From: Verrucomicrobiia bacterium
GTDB lineage: Bacteria > Verrucomicrobiota > Verrucomicrobiia > Limisphaerales > DASXHY01
Direction: 5' to 3'
Assembly (NCBI GenBank): GCA_035629175.1
Contig: DASPIL010000079.1
Coordinates: forward strand, 1 to 64,000
DNA length: 64,000 nt
This document shows, one piece after another, positions 51,832-61,800 of the stretch; the first letter of the stretch is position 1, and each line of letters starts with the position of its first letter. The translations under genes were made by a program, and so were the position numbers. The notes below the pieces were generated by a model. The model was not told the origin of the DNA and did not search any database. It was given only the letters and a program-made list of their open reading frames with translations.

Positions 51832-52380
51832 TTACGCCTTCTCCACCTGCCAATACTCCAGTTCCACAGGCGTATTGCGGCCGAAGATATTCACAGTCAC
51901 CTTGAGCTTGCCACGATCAGGCTCAATTTCCTCAATAATACCACTGAAATTGAGAAATGGACCATTGTTGATCTTGATTGTCTCGCCAATGTCGAAATTG
52001 ACCTTCGGCTTCTCGGTCTCTTCAGACGCTGAAATCTGGGCTTTAATCGATTCGACCTCGTCGGCCGGAGTTGGCGTGGGCGGCTCACCGCCGACAAACC
52101 CAATCACGCCCTGGGTTTCCTTGATGAAGTACCAGGGCTTCTCAATGAGGCGCTTGTTCTCATCCAGCAGCACCATGTCGACAAACACATACCCGGGCCA
52201 AAGCTTGCGAGTGGAAACGGTCTTCTTCTGATTTCGGACTTCCACGACTTTTTCCATCGGAACGAGGACTTCCTTGATGTAGTCGCCCATCTCTTCGGGC
52301 TTAATGCGTTTCTCGATGCTCTCCTTGACCTTCTGCTCCTGGCCTGAAAGCGTGTGAATGACGAACCACTGGCTTTTCAT
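51832..52380 (-). CDS. nusG: Transcription elongation/antitermination factor NusG
   Basis: Binds RNA polymerase and couples it to Rho or the ribosome. The start at 52380 (MKSQWFVIHTLSGQEQKVKESIEKRI) gives 182 residues; the longer frame overlapping secE is discarded. The NGN domain contains RKLWPGYVFVDM. The C-terminal KOW domain contains VNFDIGETIKINNGPFLNFSGIIEEI. A short linker insert (GGEPPTPTPADEVESIKAQISASEETEK) separates them. It lies 7 bases after secE. Confidence 0.95.
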   Translation of the reverse strand: MKSQWFVIHTLSGQEQKVKESIEKRIKPEEMGDYIKEVLVPMEKVVEVRNQKKTVSTRKLWPGYVFVDMVLLDENKRLIEKPWYFIKETQGVIGFVGGEPPTPTPADEVESIKAQISASEETEKPKVNFDIGETIKINNGPFLNFSGIIEEIEPDRGKLKVTVNIFGRNTPVELEYWQVEKA

Positions 52381-52387
52381 ATTTCGA

Positions 52388-52654
52388 TCACGCCTTGGAA
52401 ATGAGCAGGATAACCTCGAAGAACACCCGGTCGATAATGATTGTGAACAAGCCCAGAACCGCGATGGAAACGGCAACCAGCACAGTTGACCCCTTGAGTT
52501 CATCCCATGTCGGCCACGTGCACTTGCGCAACTCTTCCTTCGTCTGGGCGACGTAATTCGAGAGCCTGAGCAGCAATCCCTTCCGCCATGCAATGACGAA
52601 GAGAACCAGGACCACAGCGATCCAAATCCCGATCTTGATTAAGTCTTTATTCAC
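52388..52654 (-). CDS. secE: Preprotein translocase subunit SecE
   Basis: Essential SecYEG subunit. 88 residues with an N-terminal extra TM helix (IGIWIAVVLVLFVIAW), the conserved amphipathic segment (YVAQTKEELRKCTWPTWDEL) and a C-terminal TM helix (STVLVAVSIAVLGLFTIIIDRVFF). Followed by nusG after 7 bases; tRNA-Ser and tRNA-Trp lie upstream on the same strand, the typical arrangement. Confidence 0.94.
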   Translation of the reverse strand: MNKDLIKIGIWIAVVLVLFVIAWRKGLLLRLSNYVAQTKEELRKCTWPTWDELKGSTVLVAVSIAVLGLFTIIIDRVFFEVILLISKA

Positions 52655-52795
52655 AAAATGTTAGCCGTTCCGGCAATCTTCGTTTTAGTTGCGCTGTTGG
52701 CGCATCCTCGCGGAAGCTCAGGCGCGATTCACTATCCGGCGCTCAACCCTGCCGCGCGTTGCAATCGTTCGCTCATGAGCGCAGCAATCCGAGAC

Positions 52796-52885
52796 TGGCG
52801 GAGAGGGAGGGATTCGAACCCCCGGTGCGCTTTCACGCACAGCGGTTTTCAAGACCGCCGCAATAGACCACTCTGCCACCTCTCC
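52796..52885 (-). tRNA. tRNA-Ser (UGA)
   Basis: The minus strand folds into a 90-base tRNA with acceptor GGAGAGG/CCTCTCC and discriminator G. The CCA end is encoded. The long variable arm (GTGCGTG...CGCAC) is diagnostic of serine. The anticodon loop CTTGAAA gives anticodon UGA. Confidence 0.95.
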
Positions 52886-52943
52886 CACGCTGCGCTGAAT
52901 CTCAAATCTGAGATTCCAAATTCGAGATCCAGCGGAGCGTGGC

Positions 52944-53019
52944 TGGCAGGGCGTGCAGGACTTGAACCTGCAACCAACGGTTTTGGAGACCGCTACTCTA
53001 CCAATTGAGCTAACGCCCT
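52944..53019 (-). tRNA. tRNA-Trp (CCA)
   Basis: A 76-base minus-strand tRNA with acceptor AGGGCGT/ACGCCCT, discriminator G and encoded CCA end. The anticodon loop CTCCAAA gives anticodon CCA. It sits between tuf and secE, the common bacterial position. Confidence 0.96.
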
Positions 53020-53044
53020 AACCGCAAATACCATCCGTTCCGAC

Positions 53045-53078
53045 AAAAAAGGAGGCGGGGATTTTATCCCCGCACTCC
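53045..53078 (-). terminator. Terminator after tuf
   Basis: On the minus strand an 8-bp perfect stem GCGGGGAT...ATCCCCGC (3-base loop) is extended by GGAG/CTCC across a bulge, then six T residues. It would separate tuf from the tRNA-Trp, tRNA-Ser, secE transcript. Confidence 0.8.
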
Positions 53079-53101
53079 AAAGAATTGTCGAATCCAGTTG
53101 C

Positions 53102-54289
53102 TTACTTCATCACTTCGGAAACGCGGCCCGCGCCAATCGTGCGGCCACCTTCACGAATTGCGAAACGCAAGCCCTTTTCCATCGCAACCGCCTTTTGCAG
53201 TTCGACTTCGACCGCTACGTTATCGCCAGGCATGACCATTTCCACACCCTCGGGCAGCGCCAATGTTCCAGTCACGTCGGACGTGCGGAAGTAGAACTGC
53301 GGGCGGTAATTGGTGAAGAACGGCGTGTGCCGGCCACCCTCGTCTTTCGTCAAGACGTAGACTTCGGCCTTAAACTTCGTGTGGGGCGTAATCGATGCCG
53401 GCTTGGCGAGAACCATGCCGCGTTCGACTTCTTCCTTCTTGGTGCCGCGGAGCAGCACGCCGACGTTGTCGCCAGCATTCGCACTATCCAGAAGCTTTCG
53501 GAACATTTCGATGTCCGTCGCGACGGTTTTACGCGTGTCGCGGAGGCCAACGATTTCCACTTCGTCCATCTTCTTGAGAACGCCACGTTCGACACGGCCC
53601 GTCACGACAGTTCCGCGGCCTTCAATGTTGAACACGTCTTCGACGCACATCAGGAATGGCTTGTCGACTTCGCGCACGGGATCAGGAATGAACGAGTCCA
53701 ACGCGTCCAGCAGGTCGGAGATCGCCTTCTCACCTTCGGGCTTGCCAGCGAGGGCAGCAGTGGCGGAAGCGCGGATGATCGGGGTCTTCTCACCGGGGAA
53801 ACCATACTTGGTCAGGAGATCGCGAATTTCCATCTCGATCAGCTCCAGCAGGTCCGCGTCAGCGAGGTCAACCTTGTTCAGGCAAACCACGATGCTCGGC
53901 ACGCCGACCTGGCGGGCCAGGAGGATGTGTTCGCGGGTCTGAGGCATCGGGCCGTCAGCAGCGCTGACAACCAGGATTGCGCCATCCATTTGCGCCGCGC
54001 CCGTGATCATGTTCTTCACATAGTCAGCATGGCCGGGACAATCCACGTGCGCGTAATGCCGCTTGGGGCTCTCGTATTCCACGTGAGACACAGCGATCGT
54101 GACGGTCTTGGTTTCGTCGCGCACCGTGCCGCCCTTGGTGATATCCGCATACGAAATCGGAGGCGCCATGCCCTTGCGATTCTGAACGGCGACGATGGCC
54201 GCGGTCAGGGTGGATTTACCATGGTCAACGTGGCCGATCGTGCCAACATTGACGTGCGGTTTCGTTCGTTGAAATTGCTCTTTTGCCAT
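53102..54289 (-). CDS. tuf: Translation elongation factor Tu
   Basis: GTPase that delivers aminoacyl-tRNA. 395 residues. G motifs: [43 protein letters not shown] and [16 protein letters not shown]. Domains 2 and 3 follow with the usual [12 protein letters not shown] and [24 protein letters not shown]. Flanked by tRNA-Thr upstream and tRNA-Trp downstream. Only one tuf copy occurs in the window. Confidence 0.98.
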   Translation of the reverse strand: MAKEQFQRTKPHVNVGTIGHVDHGKSTLTAAIVAVQNRKGMAPPISYADITKGGTVRDETKTVTIAVSHVEYESPKRHYAHVDCPGHADYVKNMITGAAQMDGAILVVSAADGPMPQTREHILLARQVGVPSIVVCLNKVDLADADLLELIEMEIRDLLTKYGFPGEKTPIIRASATAALAGKPEGEKAISDLLDALDSFIPDPVREVDKPFLMCVEDVFNIEGRGTVVTGRVERGVLKKMDEVEIVGLRDTRKTVATDIEMFRKLLDSANAGDNVGVLLRGTKKEEVERGMVLAKPASITPHTKFKAEVYVLTKDEGGRHTPFFTNYRPQFYFRTSDVTGTLALPEGVEMVMPGDNVAVEVELQKAVAMEKGLRFAIREGGRTIGAGRVSEVMK

Positions 54290-54355
54290 GTGCGATCTCC
54301 TGCTGTGTTTGTCTGTTTACGACTGCGATTAATTATTGCGCTTCTGCTGCTTAAA

Positions 54356-54431
54356 TGGAGCCCATGATCAGGATTGAACTGATGACCTCATCCTTACCAA
54401 GGATGTGCTCTGCCAACTGAGCTACATGGGC
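54356..54431 (-). tRNA. tRNA-Thr (GGU)
   Basis: A 76-base minus-strand tRNA with acceptor GCCCATG/CATGGGC, discriminator U and encoded CCA. The anticodon loop TTGGTAA gives anticodon GGU. It lies 66 bases upstream of tuf and is likely co-transcribed with it. Confidence 0.96.
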
Positions 54432-54442
54432 ACCGGCCAAAA

Positions 54443-54468
54443 TCAATTTCCTGATTCAATTTCCTGAT
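54443..54468. repeat. Perfect tandem repeat in the tRNA-Thr/tuf leader
   Basis: The 13-base unit TCAATTTCCTGAT occurs twice head to tail, 11 bases upstream of the tRNA-Thr 5' end and inside the predicted leader. Confidence 0.85.
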
Positions 54469-54570
54469 GCCTGAAAGACGACAAAAAACCGTTCCCCCGC
54501 TTTCTTCCTGCGGAAATCTGAGGGACGAAACGGATTGTGCGTCTTTTTACGGCCCGACTAACAGCGCTGC

Positions 54571-54599
54571 AAATTACGGAACGAGCGAAAACGTGTCAA
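54571..54599 (-). promoter_or_regulatory. Sigma-70 promoter of tRNA-Thr-tuf
   Basis: The minus strand reads TTGACA (54599-54594), a 17-base spacer and TAATTT (54576-54571). A second TTGACA lies just upstream. A start near 54564 gives a leader of about 130 bases before tRNA-Thr. Confidence 0.75.
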
Positions 54600-54695
54600 C
54601 GGGTTTGTCAAAAATTTTGCAATGCGCAGTGACCCTCGGTAGCTCTATTGTTTTGGATTGAATACGGCAGCAGTTTTCCTGAAAGTCTGTTGCAC

Positions 54696-55241
54696 ATGCG
54701 CATCCATACAACCGCCACAGGGGTTGACGACCACGCGCCAACCGCCGAGCAGCAGAGCCCTTCCAGACCAGGTGCCGATGTCCTGTTTCTCTGCACTGGC
54801 AACTACTATCGAAGCCGGTTTGCTGAGGAACTGTTTAATCATCTGGCAGTCCGCCGCCGCATCCCACTGCGGGCGCATTCGTTGGGTTTCACACCGCATC
54901 CCGACACGAATCCTGGCTTCCTCTCGACCTTTGCGATCGCCGCGCTGGCTGAACGAAACATCGCCCCGGCAAGCACCCGCATGCCACAAGCGGTCAAAGC
55001 CGCGGATTTCATCACCTGCCGTCGGTGCATCGCAATGAGCGAGACGGAACATCGCCCCATAATGGAATGCCTGTTTCCGTCCTTGATCCACACGGTTCAA
55101 TTCTGGTCCGTCGAGGACCTTGCCTGGGAACAGCCCCACTCCGCCCTGGGGAAGATTGAATCGTCGGTTGCCGCCTTGATGAGCGAACTCGTTGAGGGTG
55201 CCTCCTCCCCAACGAGCGCTGCTGCGGTCACGCCTTCGTGA
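54696..55241 (+). CDS. Low-molecular-weight protein tyrosine phosphatase-like protein
   Basis: 181 residues from ATG 54696. After a 27-residue variable N-terminus comes the phosphate-binding loop VLFLCTGNYYRSRFAEELF (Cys33 and Arg39, CX5R), placed at the N-terminal end of the domain as in LMW-PTPs and arsenate reductases. A general-acid Asp may be in WSVEDLAWEQP. The loop has Tyr-Tyr-Arg instead of the common Ile-Cys-Arg/Ser, and the C-terminal third differs from classical LMW-PTP, so substrate type is open. Its stop overlaps the 3' end of the convergent histidine kinase gene by 14 bases. Confidence 0.75.
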   Translation: MRIHTTATGVDDHAPTAEQQSPSRPGADVLFLCTGNYYRSRFAEELFNHLAVRRRIPLRAHSLGFTPHPDTNPGFLSTFAIAALAERNIAPASTRMPQAVKAADFITCRRCIAMSETEHRPIMECLFPSLIHTVQFWSVEDLAWEQPHSALGKIESSVAALMSELVEGASSPTSAAAVTPS

Positions 55242-57177
55242 GCTCGATCCAAAAGCTGGTTCCGGAAGCCGGATCAGACTCAAACCCGACGCTTCCTTCC
55301 ATTCGTTCCATCGCCTTTTTCACGATCGCAAGGCCAATTCCCGTCCCGGGAAAACGGCTTTCCGGATGAATCCGGCCAAAAATGTGGAATAAACGGTGGC
55401 GATGTTCGGGAGCGATGCCAATGCCATTGTCGCGAAACCAAAGTCGCACCGACCCGCCGCGATCCTCGCATTCGACTTTTACGAGCGGCTTTACACCCGG
55501 CGCGACAAACTTCACAGCGTTGCGAAGGAGATTGGAGACGCACTGCGTCAGGTAAGCCTCGTGTCCAAGCACCTGTTCGCATCGGGAAACATCAACCACA
55601 ACGCCCGCCTTGTGCTCTGCGATGTCGGGATAGTGGTCGATGACCCCGTCAATCAATGGCGCCAGGCTGACGGGTGACAACGTGATTTCACCCTTCGCGA
55701 CTTTGCTGTACGTCAGGATATCCCGGACGAGCAGGTCCAGTCGGGCCGCGGCTTTCTGCATGCGATCGATATAACCCAGCGCTTCTGCGCTGAACTCACC
55801 GCGGTAATCCTCCACAAGCACCCGCGCGTAACCTTCGATGGCGCGCAATGGAGATCGCATGTCGTGCGAGACGCTGTAGGAAAACGCCTCGAGCTCTGCA
55901 ATGGTTTCCTGCAATCGCGCAGTGCGCTCGGCAACGGCCTTCTCAAGCATCTCAGCGTGCTTTTGCAATTGCTGCTGCGCCTCGGCAAGCGCTCTCTCCG
56001 CCTGCTTCCGTTCGGTGATGTCATGAAATACAACTCCAACCTGCCGGCGTGTTCCATCGCCCACGCGAAACGCATACACCTCCAGCGTCCGCGAACCCGA
56101 CCTTAGATCGCGTTGCAAGCGCAACGGTTTTCCGAAGGTTGCAACCTCGTCGTAAATGCGAATCCAGTCTTCGGCTTCCGTGCCAAGGATGTCGCGGACA
56201 GTCCTTCCGGCCACCATCTCAACCCCTGATTGGTGGGGAACCGCCGGGTTCGCAGCCACATGGCGGAAATCCACGATTCCTGCAGGCGATTCGATTTTCT
56301 CAACAACACAAAACCCTTCCGCCATTGAAGTAAAGAGCTCTCGATACCGCTCTTCGCTCTCCCGCAATGCCTGTTCTGAGCGCTTGCGGTCAGTCACATC
56401 GCGCGTCGTGCCCGCGATCAATTCGATTTTTCCATCAGGCCCAATGACTGGCGTGAAAATGTATTCGTAAACGCCAAAGATTCCGGTGCCTGGCGCCTTG
56501 AATGGGACCTCGCCTTTGATCGATGACTTGGTATTGATAACCTGCGCAATTTCCCGCATGTGCATATCGTGATGCCATTGCTCGTACCCGAGTTCACGGC
56601 AGGTCTTGCCGACGATGTCGTTCAGGACCATTCCCCACACTTCCAGGAGTCGCCGATTCGCATAAAGGAAACGGCCTTGAAGATCGAAGAGATAAACGAA
56701 ATCCGGCGTGGTTGACGCAACGCCTTCAAAAAGGCGGACCTGACGTTCGTATCGTTCCAGGGTCTCGCAAGCCGATGCTTCCGCCCGCTTGCGCGCTGAG
56801 ATGTCGACCGTGACGCACACTGCGTTTTCGGTCTTGCCCAAATCATCAACGACGGGCGCAACACTGTTGCTCACCCATACGCGGGCACCGTCTTTGCGCA
56901 CGTACTCCTTCTCAAGGACGAATGAAGTGCCATCCCGCCAAAGGCGTTCGAACAACAGCATGTTTTGCTGCAAGTGCTCCGGCGCCGTGATCGCCTGCAT
57001 TTGCAGTTCGAGAAGTTCCCTGCGCGGATAGCCGGTGATCTGGCAGAACCGGTCGTTCACAAACAAAAACCGTCCAGTCACATCGACCTGGCTGATCCCC
57101 ACAGTGACTTGTTTGACGATTGCGGCGAAGCGTCTCTCGCTGACGGGGGTGGGGCCAGAGGCTGACACGGTTTCCAT
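55228..57177 (-). CDS. PAS-domain sensor histidine kinase (cytosolic)
   Basis: 649 residues from ATG 57177; a GTG at 57189 is the alternative. Three PAS domains: about 15-140 (FVNDRFCQITGY, ending in a PAC segment VTVDISARKRAE), about 150-270 (FLYANRRLLEVWG, TRDVTDRKRSEQ) and about 280-400 (VVFHDITERKQAE). A coiled coil and the HisKA domain follow, with phospho-acceptor His in FSYSVSHDMRSPLRAIEG. The HATPase domain has NLLRNAVKF, DNGIGIAPEH and GTGIGLAIVKK. There is no TM segment, so it senses an intracellular signal. No regulator gene is adjacent, so it is an orphan here. Confidence 0.92.
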   Translation of the reverse strand: METVSASGPTPVSERRFAAIVKQVTVGISQVDVTGRFLFVNDRFCQITGYPRRELLELQMQAITAPEHLQQNMLLFERLWRDGTSFVLEKEYVRKDGARVWVSNSVAPVVDDLGKTENAVCVTVDISARKRAEASACETLERYERQVRLFEGVASTTPDFVYLFDLQGRFLYANRRLLEVWGMVLNDIVGKTCRELGYEQWHHDMHMREIAQVINTKSSIKGEVPFKAPGTGIFGVYEYIFTPVIGPDGKIELIAGTTRDVTDRKRSEQALRESEERYRELFTSMAEGFCVVEKIESPAGIVDFRHVAANPAVPHQSGVEMVAGRTVRDILGTEAEDWIRIYDEVATFGKPLRLQRDLRSGSRTLEVYAFRVGDGTRRQVGVVFHDITERKQAERALAEAQQQLQKHAEMLEKAVAERTARLQETIAELEAFSYSVSHDMRSPLRAIEGYARVLVEDYRGEFSAEALGYIDRMQKAAARLDLLVRDILTYSKVAKGEITLSPVSLAPLIDGVIDHYPDIAEHKAGVVVDVSRCEQVLGHEAYLTQCVSNLLRNAVKFVAPGVKPLVKVECEDRGGSVRLWFRDNGIGIAPEHRHRLFHIFGRIHPESRFPGTGIGLAIVKKAMERMEGSVGFESDPASGTSFWIELTKA

Positions 57178-57284
57178 GCTGTGACTCACAAGGACTGATT
57201 ACGACCACTGCAATTTAAGGAATTCATCGATTCGGACAATTACAATCTGAAACAACTTCAGATCATCACGGCACCAAAATTGAG

Positions 57285-57314
57285 TTGACCAGTGACATAT
57301 CGGAGTGATATCAC
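57285..57314 (+). promoter_or_regulatory. Possible sigma-70 promoter of the SPFH gene
   Basis: TTGACC, an 18-base spacer and TATCAC, 21 bases before the start codon. The start has a good Shine-Dalgarno sequence (AAAAGGAAATCT before ATG). Confidence 0.45.
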
Positions 57315-57335
57315 ATCGATACCAAAAGGAAATCT

Positions 57336-58337
57336 ATGAAGAACCCATCAAACAAGCCGGTCAGTTCGGAACGGGAGGCTACGGCCATGAGCGGTTGGGC
57401 AATGTTGCTGTTTAACCTGGGCCTGCTCTTCGGAATGTTGTTGGCCGCCATTGCAGTCTTGATCGCCACTGCCAAAACGGACGAGAACAACCTGTTGCTG
57501 TGGCTGCTTCCCATCGCTTTGGTAGGATTCATTTCGATCATCCTGCTGTGCGGCCATTTCTCTCTGCAGCCAAATGAGGCCAGGGTCTTGATCTTGTTTG
57601 GAGAGTATAAGGGCACTATCCGCCAAAGCGGCTTTTGGTGGGCCAACCCCCTTTATTCGCGAACACGCGGTCCCAGCAAGGACCACGGATACATCACGGC
57701 GCACAATGTGAAAGCGGGCGAGACTCCTCACAGGGCACCCGGCCCGTCAGCAAAAATCTCGCTGCGTGCCCGCAACTTCAACAGCGAGAAACTCAAGGTG
57801 AACGACAAACGCGGGAACCCGATTGAAATCGCCGCAGTCGTGGTCTGGCGCGTTGAAGACACTGCGCGGGCGGCGTTCGATGTCGACGATTTCGAAAGCT
57901 ATGTTCATATTCAGGCCGAATCCGCCATCCGCCACCTCGCGAGCCTCTACGCTTACGACCGAGGCGACGAACATGAACCCACATTGCGCGAAAGTGCTGA
58001 TGAAGTTGCTGCCGGGCTCAAACACGAACTCCAGGAACGGCTGGAAAAAGCCGGCGTCACAATTGAGGAAGCCCGCCTCACGCATCTGGCATACGCTCCT
58101 GAAATCGCGCAGTCGATGCTTCGCCGGCAGCAGGCGGAAGCAGTGATTGCAGCGCGCCAGAAGATTGTTCATGGAGCGGTTAGCATGGTGGACATGGCCT
58201 TGCGGGAACTTGCCGAGAAATCGGTTGTGCACCTGGACGATGAACGCAAAGCCGCCATGGTCAGCAACCTGCTCGTTGTTCTTTGCGGCGAATCTGAGGC
58301 TTCGCCGGTGATTAATACAGGCACGCTCTACGCCTGA
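57336..58337 (+). CDS. SPFH/Band 7 family membrane protein
   Basis: 333 residues. Two TM helices (about 18-46 and 53-73) are followed by an SPFH/prohibitin domain with [64 protein letters not shown] and a helical C-terminal region ([35 protein letters not shown]). SPFH proteins form large ring assemblies in membrane microdomains, often with proteases or in stress responses. It is followed after 4 bases by a 56-residue ribbon-helix-helix gene, which suggests a conserved two-gene unit. Confidence 0.9.
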   Translation: MKNPSNKPVSSEREATAMSGWAMLLFNLGLLFGMLLAAIAVLIATAKTDENNLLLWLLPIALVGFISIILLCGHFSLQPNEARVLILFGEYKGTIRQSGFWWANPLYSRTRGPSKDHGYITAHNVKAGETPHRAPGPSAKISLRARNFNSEKLKVNDKRGNPIEIAAVVVWRVEDTARAAFDVDDFESYVHIQAESAIRHLASLYAYDRGDEHEPTLRESADEVAAGLKHELQERLEKAGVTIEEARLTHLAYAPEIAQSMLRRQQAEAVIAARQKIVHGAVSMVDMALRELAEKSVVHLDDERKAAMVSNLLVVLCGESEASPVINTGTLYA

Positions 58338-58341
58338 GATC

Positions 58342-58512
58342 ATGGCAAGCGAAGATCGCAAAAGCTTTCTGTTGCGCATCCCTCCTGACCTCTGGAAGGA
58401 GCTCGAAAAATGGGCGGCGGACGAATTACGAAGCGTTAATGGCCAGATCGAGTACCTCCTGAGGCAGGCTTTGGAACGTCGCAAATCCGGGGGTGGGAAT
58501 GACGCGGATTAA
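58342..58512 (+). CDS. Small ribbon-helix-helix (Arc-like) protein
   Basis: A 56-residue gene that starts 4 bases after the SPFH stop (ATG 58342, stop TAA 58510-58512). The fold is readable: a beta strand ([12 protein letters not shown]) then two helices ([29 protein letters not shown]), the Arc/MetJ-type DNA-binding pattern, with a short acidic tail. It may autoregulate the SPFH operon or act as an antitoxin-like regulator. No toxin gene is nearby. Confidence 0.8.
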   Translation: MASEDRKSFLLRIPPDLWKELEKWAADELRSVNGQIEYLLRQALERRKSGGGNDAD

Positions 58513-58841
58513 CGTCCCTGAGCCAACCCTCGCTCCTGTGTCGGCCGCTTCCGCTCTTCGGGCACGACGGTGCGGAAGCGAGTCACACAGATCGCAGGGC
58601 TGCGGATCCGCATCGCGCAGTTCATCGGCGTCCTCGCGTGGCAGTCGGAATCGGAAATGCCTGCATGTCTTCATGCGCAGATTCAACCTCCTGCGTGTGA
58701 CAACTGCTTGGCACGCATGTGACAATCCGGTGACGAACTCACGCTGACATTCCGCACCTATTTCCTCGCGCAGTCGGATTGACCCGCCTGTTTCTGTGGA
58801 CGAGCCGATTGCTGAAATGCTATGGGTAACCGCGCTTCTCT
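58513..58841. other. Intergenic region before the rhamnosidase gene
   Basis: No credible gene is seen. It contains two direct copies of TGTGACAA (58696-58703 and 58718-58725) exactly 22 bases apart, which may be a regulator site for the downstream gene. A promoter is not obvious. Confidence 0.5.
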
Positions 58842-61800
58842 ATGAACTGGACTCGTGCCGCCGTGCGGATCATCTCTCTCGCTGCTGTTGCTGCAGCGCT
58901 GCCGCTGATTGCTGCGGATCCAGCAAACCCCGATCTCGAACGGAATTTCCGGTTTCCACCGCTGCAGGCAAAAGCGCGCACCCTCTGGATGTGGATGAAC
59001 GGCAATGTAACCGCCGACGGCATTTCGCGCGACCTTCAAGCCATGCAACGGGCCGGTCTCGGCGGGGCCCTGATTTTTAACATCGGCGAATTCATCCCCA
59101 AGGGCGCTGTTGATTACGGCGGGACGAACTGGCTGGAATTGATGTCCCACGCCGCGCGCGAAGCCGAACGTCTGGGCCTGGAACTCGCCATGCACAATTG
59201 TCCTGGCTGGTCGAGCAGCGGCGGGCCATGGGTCACGCCCGAGATGAGCATGCAACGGCTTGTCTGGAGCGAGACGCACGTGAAAGGCGGCACCGCCTTG
59301 GAGATCAATCTGCCGCAGCCGTTCACGCGCCTCGATTATTACCGCGACATCTGCATCCTTGCGTTTCCATCATTGCCGGGCGAAGAGAAGCCCTTCGCGG
59401 AAGCATTGAAAGCTGTGCGGAGCGCGCGCGGGTCGGTGGACAAACGTCTGTTGATCGACACTGATCTCGCAACGGCCATTAATGCGTCGCCCGAAAATCC
59501 GCTCGTGCTCGAATTTGCGGAGCCGTTCAGCGCGCGTGCTGCGACCATTCATTACAGCTCGGGCGGAGCCACGGTCGGCTTCGAACTCGAATCCAGCGAC
59601 GACGGGGAAACGTTCGCACCCGTCGCCACATTGTCTCCCGCGACGCCGCGCGCCATTGAAGACGCGTCGCTGGTTGCGAACTTTCAACCTGTGCAGGCGC
59701 GCTTCTTTCGCATCACACCGCGCCGATCCCGCGGCATCACGGAAGTTGAACTGCACGCGGCTCCGAGACTTCCCGATTGGAATTTCAAGGCGAACCATTC
59801 GTACCGTGCCGCGCGCCCGTTCAGTGTTGAAGGGGACACAAACAGGGTTGTGATCGAATCGCGATCGATTGTGAACCTCACCACCAACATGAATGCTGAA
59901 GGCGCCTTGCGATGGCTTGCGCCTGAGGGGCAATGGACAATTGTCCGGTTCGGATACACGCCGCGCGGGCAGCAGAACATCGCGGCGCCCGACAGCGGCG
60001 TGGGGCTTGAAATCGACAAAATGAGCCGCAGCGCGACGGCGTTCCATTTCGAGAAAGGATTGGGGCCGCTGTTGCGCGCGCTGGGCCCCAAGGCGGGAAA
60101 ATCATTCACGGGCCTCGAAATCGACAGCTACGAAGTGGGCGTGCAGAATTGGACAGCCGGTTTCGAAGTAGCATTTCGCGAGCTGAACGGCTACGACATT
60201 CATCAGTTTCTGCCAACGATGACGGGCCGCTACGTGGACAGTGCGGAAACCTCCGAGCGGTTCCTCTGGGATTTGCGACGAACCCACGCTCAATTGGTTG
60301 CCGATCACTATTACGGCGGATTGAAGGACATTGGCAATCAGCGCGGGTTGCGATTGTTTGCTGAGCCGTACGGCGCGGGTCCGGGAGCTTACGATGAACT
60401 CCAAGTGGCCGGGCGGGTCGACGTGCCCATGGGCGAATTCTGGGCGCACTTCCCCTGGGACGACATGATGAGCATTCGCTTGGCGGCATCAGCCGCGCAC
60501 GTTCAGGGAAAATCCATCGTCGCGGCCGAAGCCTACACTGCGACGGAAGAACAAAGCCGCTTCCTGGATTATCCCTTCGGGCTGAAGGCCACGGGCGACC
60601 TCGCATTTTCCCTTGGCTGCAATCAAATTTATTTCCATCGTTACGCACATCAGCCGCATCCAACGGCGATTCCTGGAATGACGATGGGCCCATGGGGATT
60701 CCATTTCGATCGCAACAACACCTGGTTTGAACACTCGGGTCCATGGCTGGCCTATATCGCGCGATCACAATTCCTGCTGCAGCAGGGAACTTTCGTCGCG
60801 GATGTGCTTTACTTCACAGGTGAAGGTTCACCGCAAATGTCCAAACGCATCACACCTGAACTTCCACCTGGCTATCAGTTCGATGCCATTGACGCAGAGA
60901 CCTTGTTGCGTTCGGCCCACGTGGAGAATGGTACCATAGTCCTGGAAAGTGGCGCTCGCTATCGGGTCCTGGCGATGCCGCCAGACCTGAATGCAATGAC
61001 GCCCCAGATTCTGCGCAAGCTGCACGAGTTGGTGACGCATGGCGCGGTGGTGGCGGGTCCCAAACCGGTCCATTGCCCGACACTGCGTGGCGGCCTGGCA
61101 AGCCAGGACGAATTTGAAACCCTCGTGAACACGCTTTGGAACACGTCGGACACCAACGGCCTTCACATTTCAAGCTCCCCTCCGGCAGAGCTCCTGCGCG
61201 ATCACTCAATACCTCCCGATTTCGACTTCACTGCAGAAAACCCCGATGCCGATCTTGTGTGGCTGCATCGCCGGGTGAAGGACGCGGATATCTACTTCGT
61301 CGCCAACCGGCAGAGGCGTGACGAGAACGTCGTGGTTTCTTTCCGGGTCGAAGGCCGGCAACCTGAGCTGTGGAAACCTGAATCGGGAACGATTGAGACG
61401 TGCGCAGTGTTCGAAATGACCTCAGGCCGAACACGTGTCCCACTCGCACTCAAGCCCTCGGAATCCGTCTTTGTTGTCTTCCGAAAACCAGCGGAATCCC
61501 ATGTTGCCTGGGTCGAGCGGGATGGCAGACGCATCGTGGATGCGTCCGCAACAACACAGCGCGCGGTGTCGGTGCCACCCACAAATTCCTTCACCGTCCA
61601 TGCATGGATCAAGCCCGACACCGACCTGATGGGAATTCCCCAGGATGGCGGTTCGGTTGCGGAGAATGGCAAGAGCTGGGTGATTCCTGCGCAGCCGGGG
61701 CGTGAGGCAAACTCGTCCGTTTTAGGAATCGCCGCCGGCCGCAACGGCGTCATCGTCGCAGAGCGGAATGGAAACAACCTGAATGCGCTGATGGTTCATC

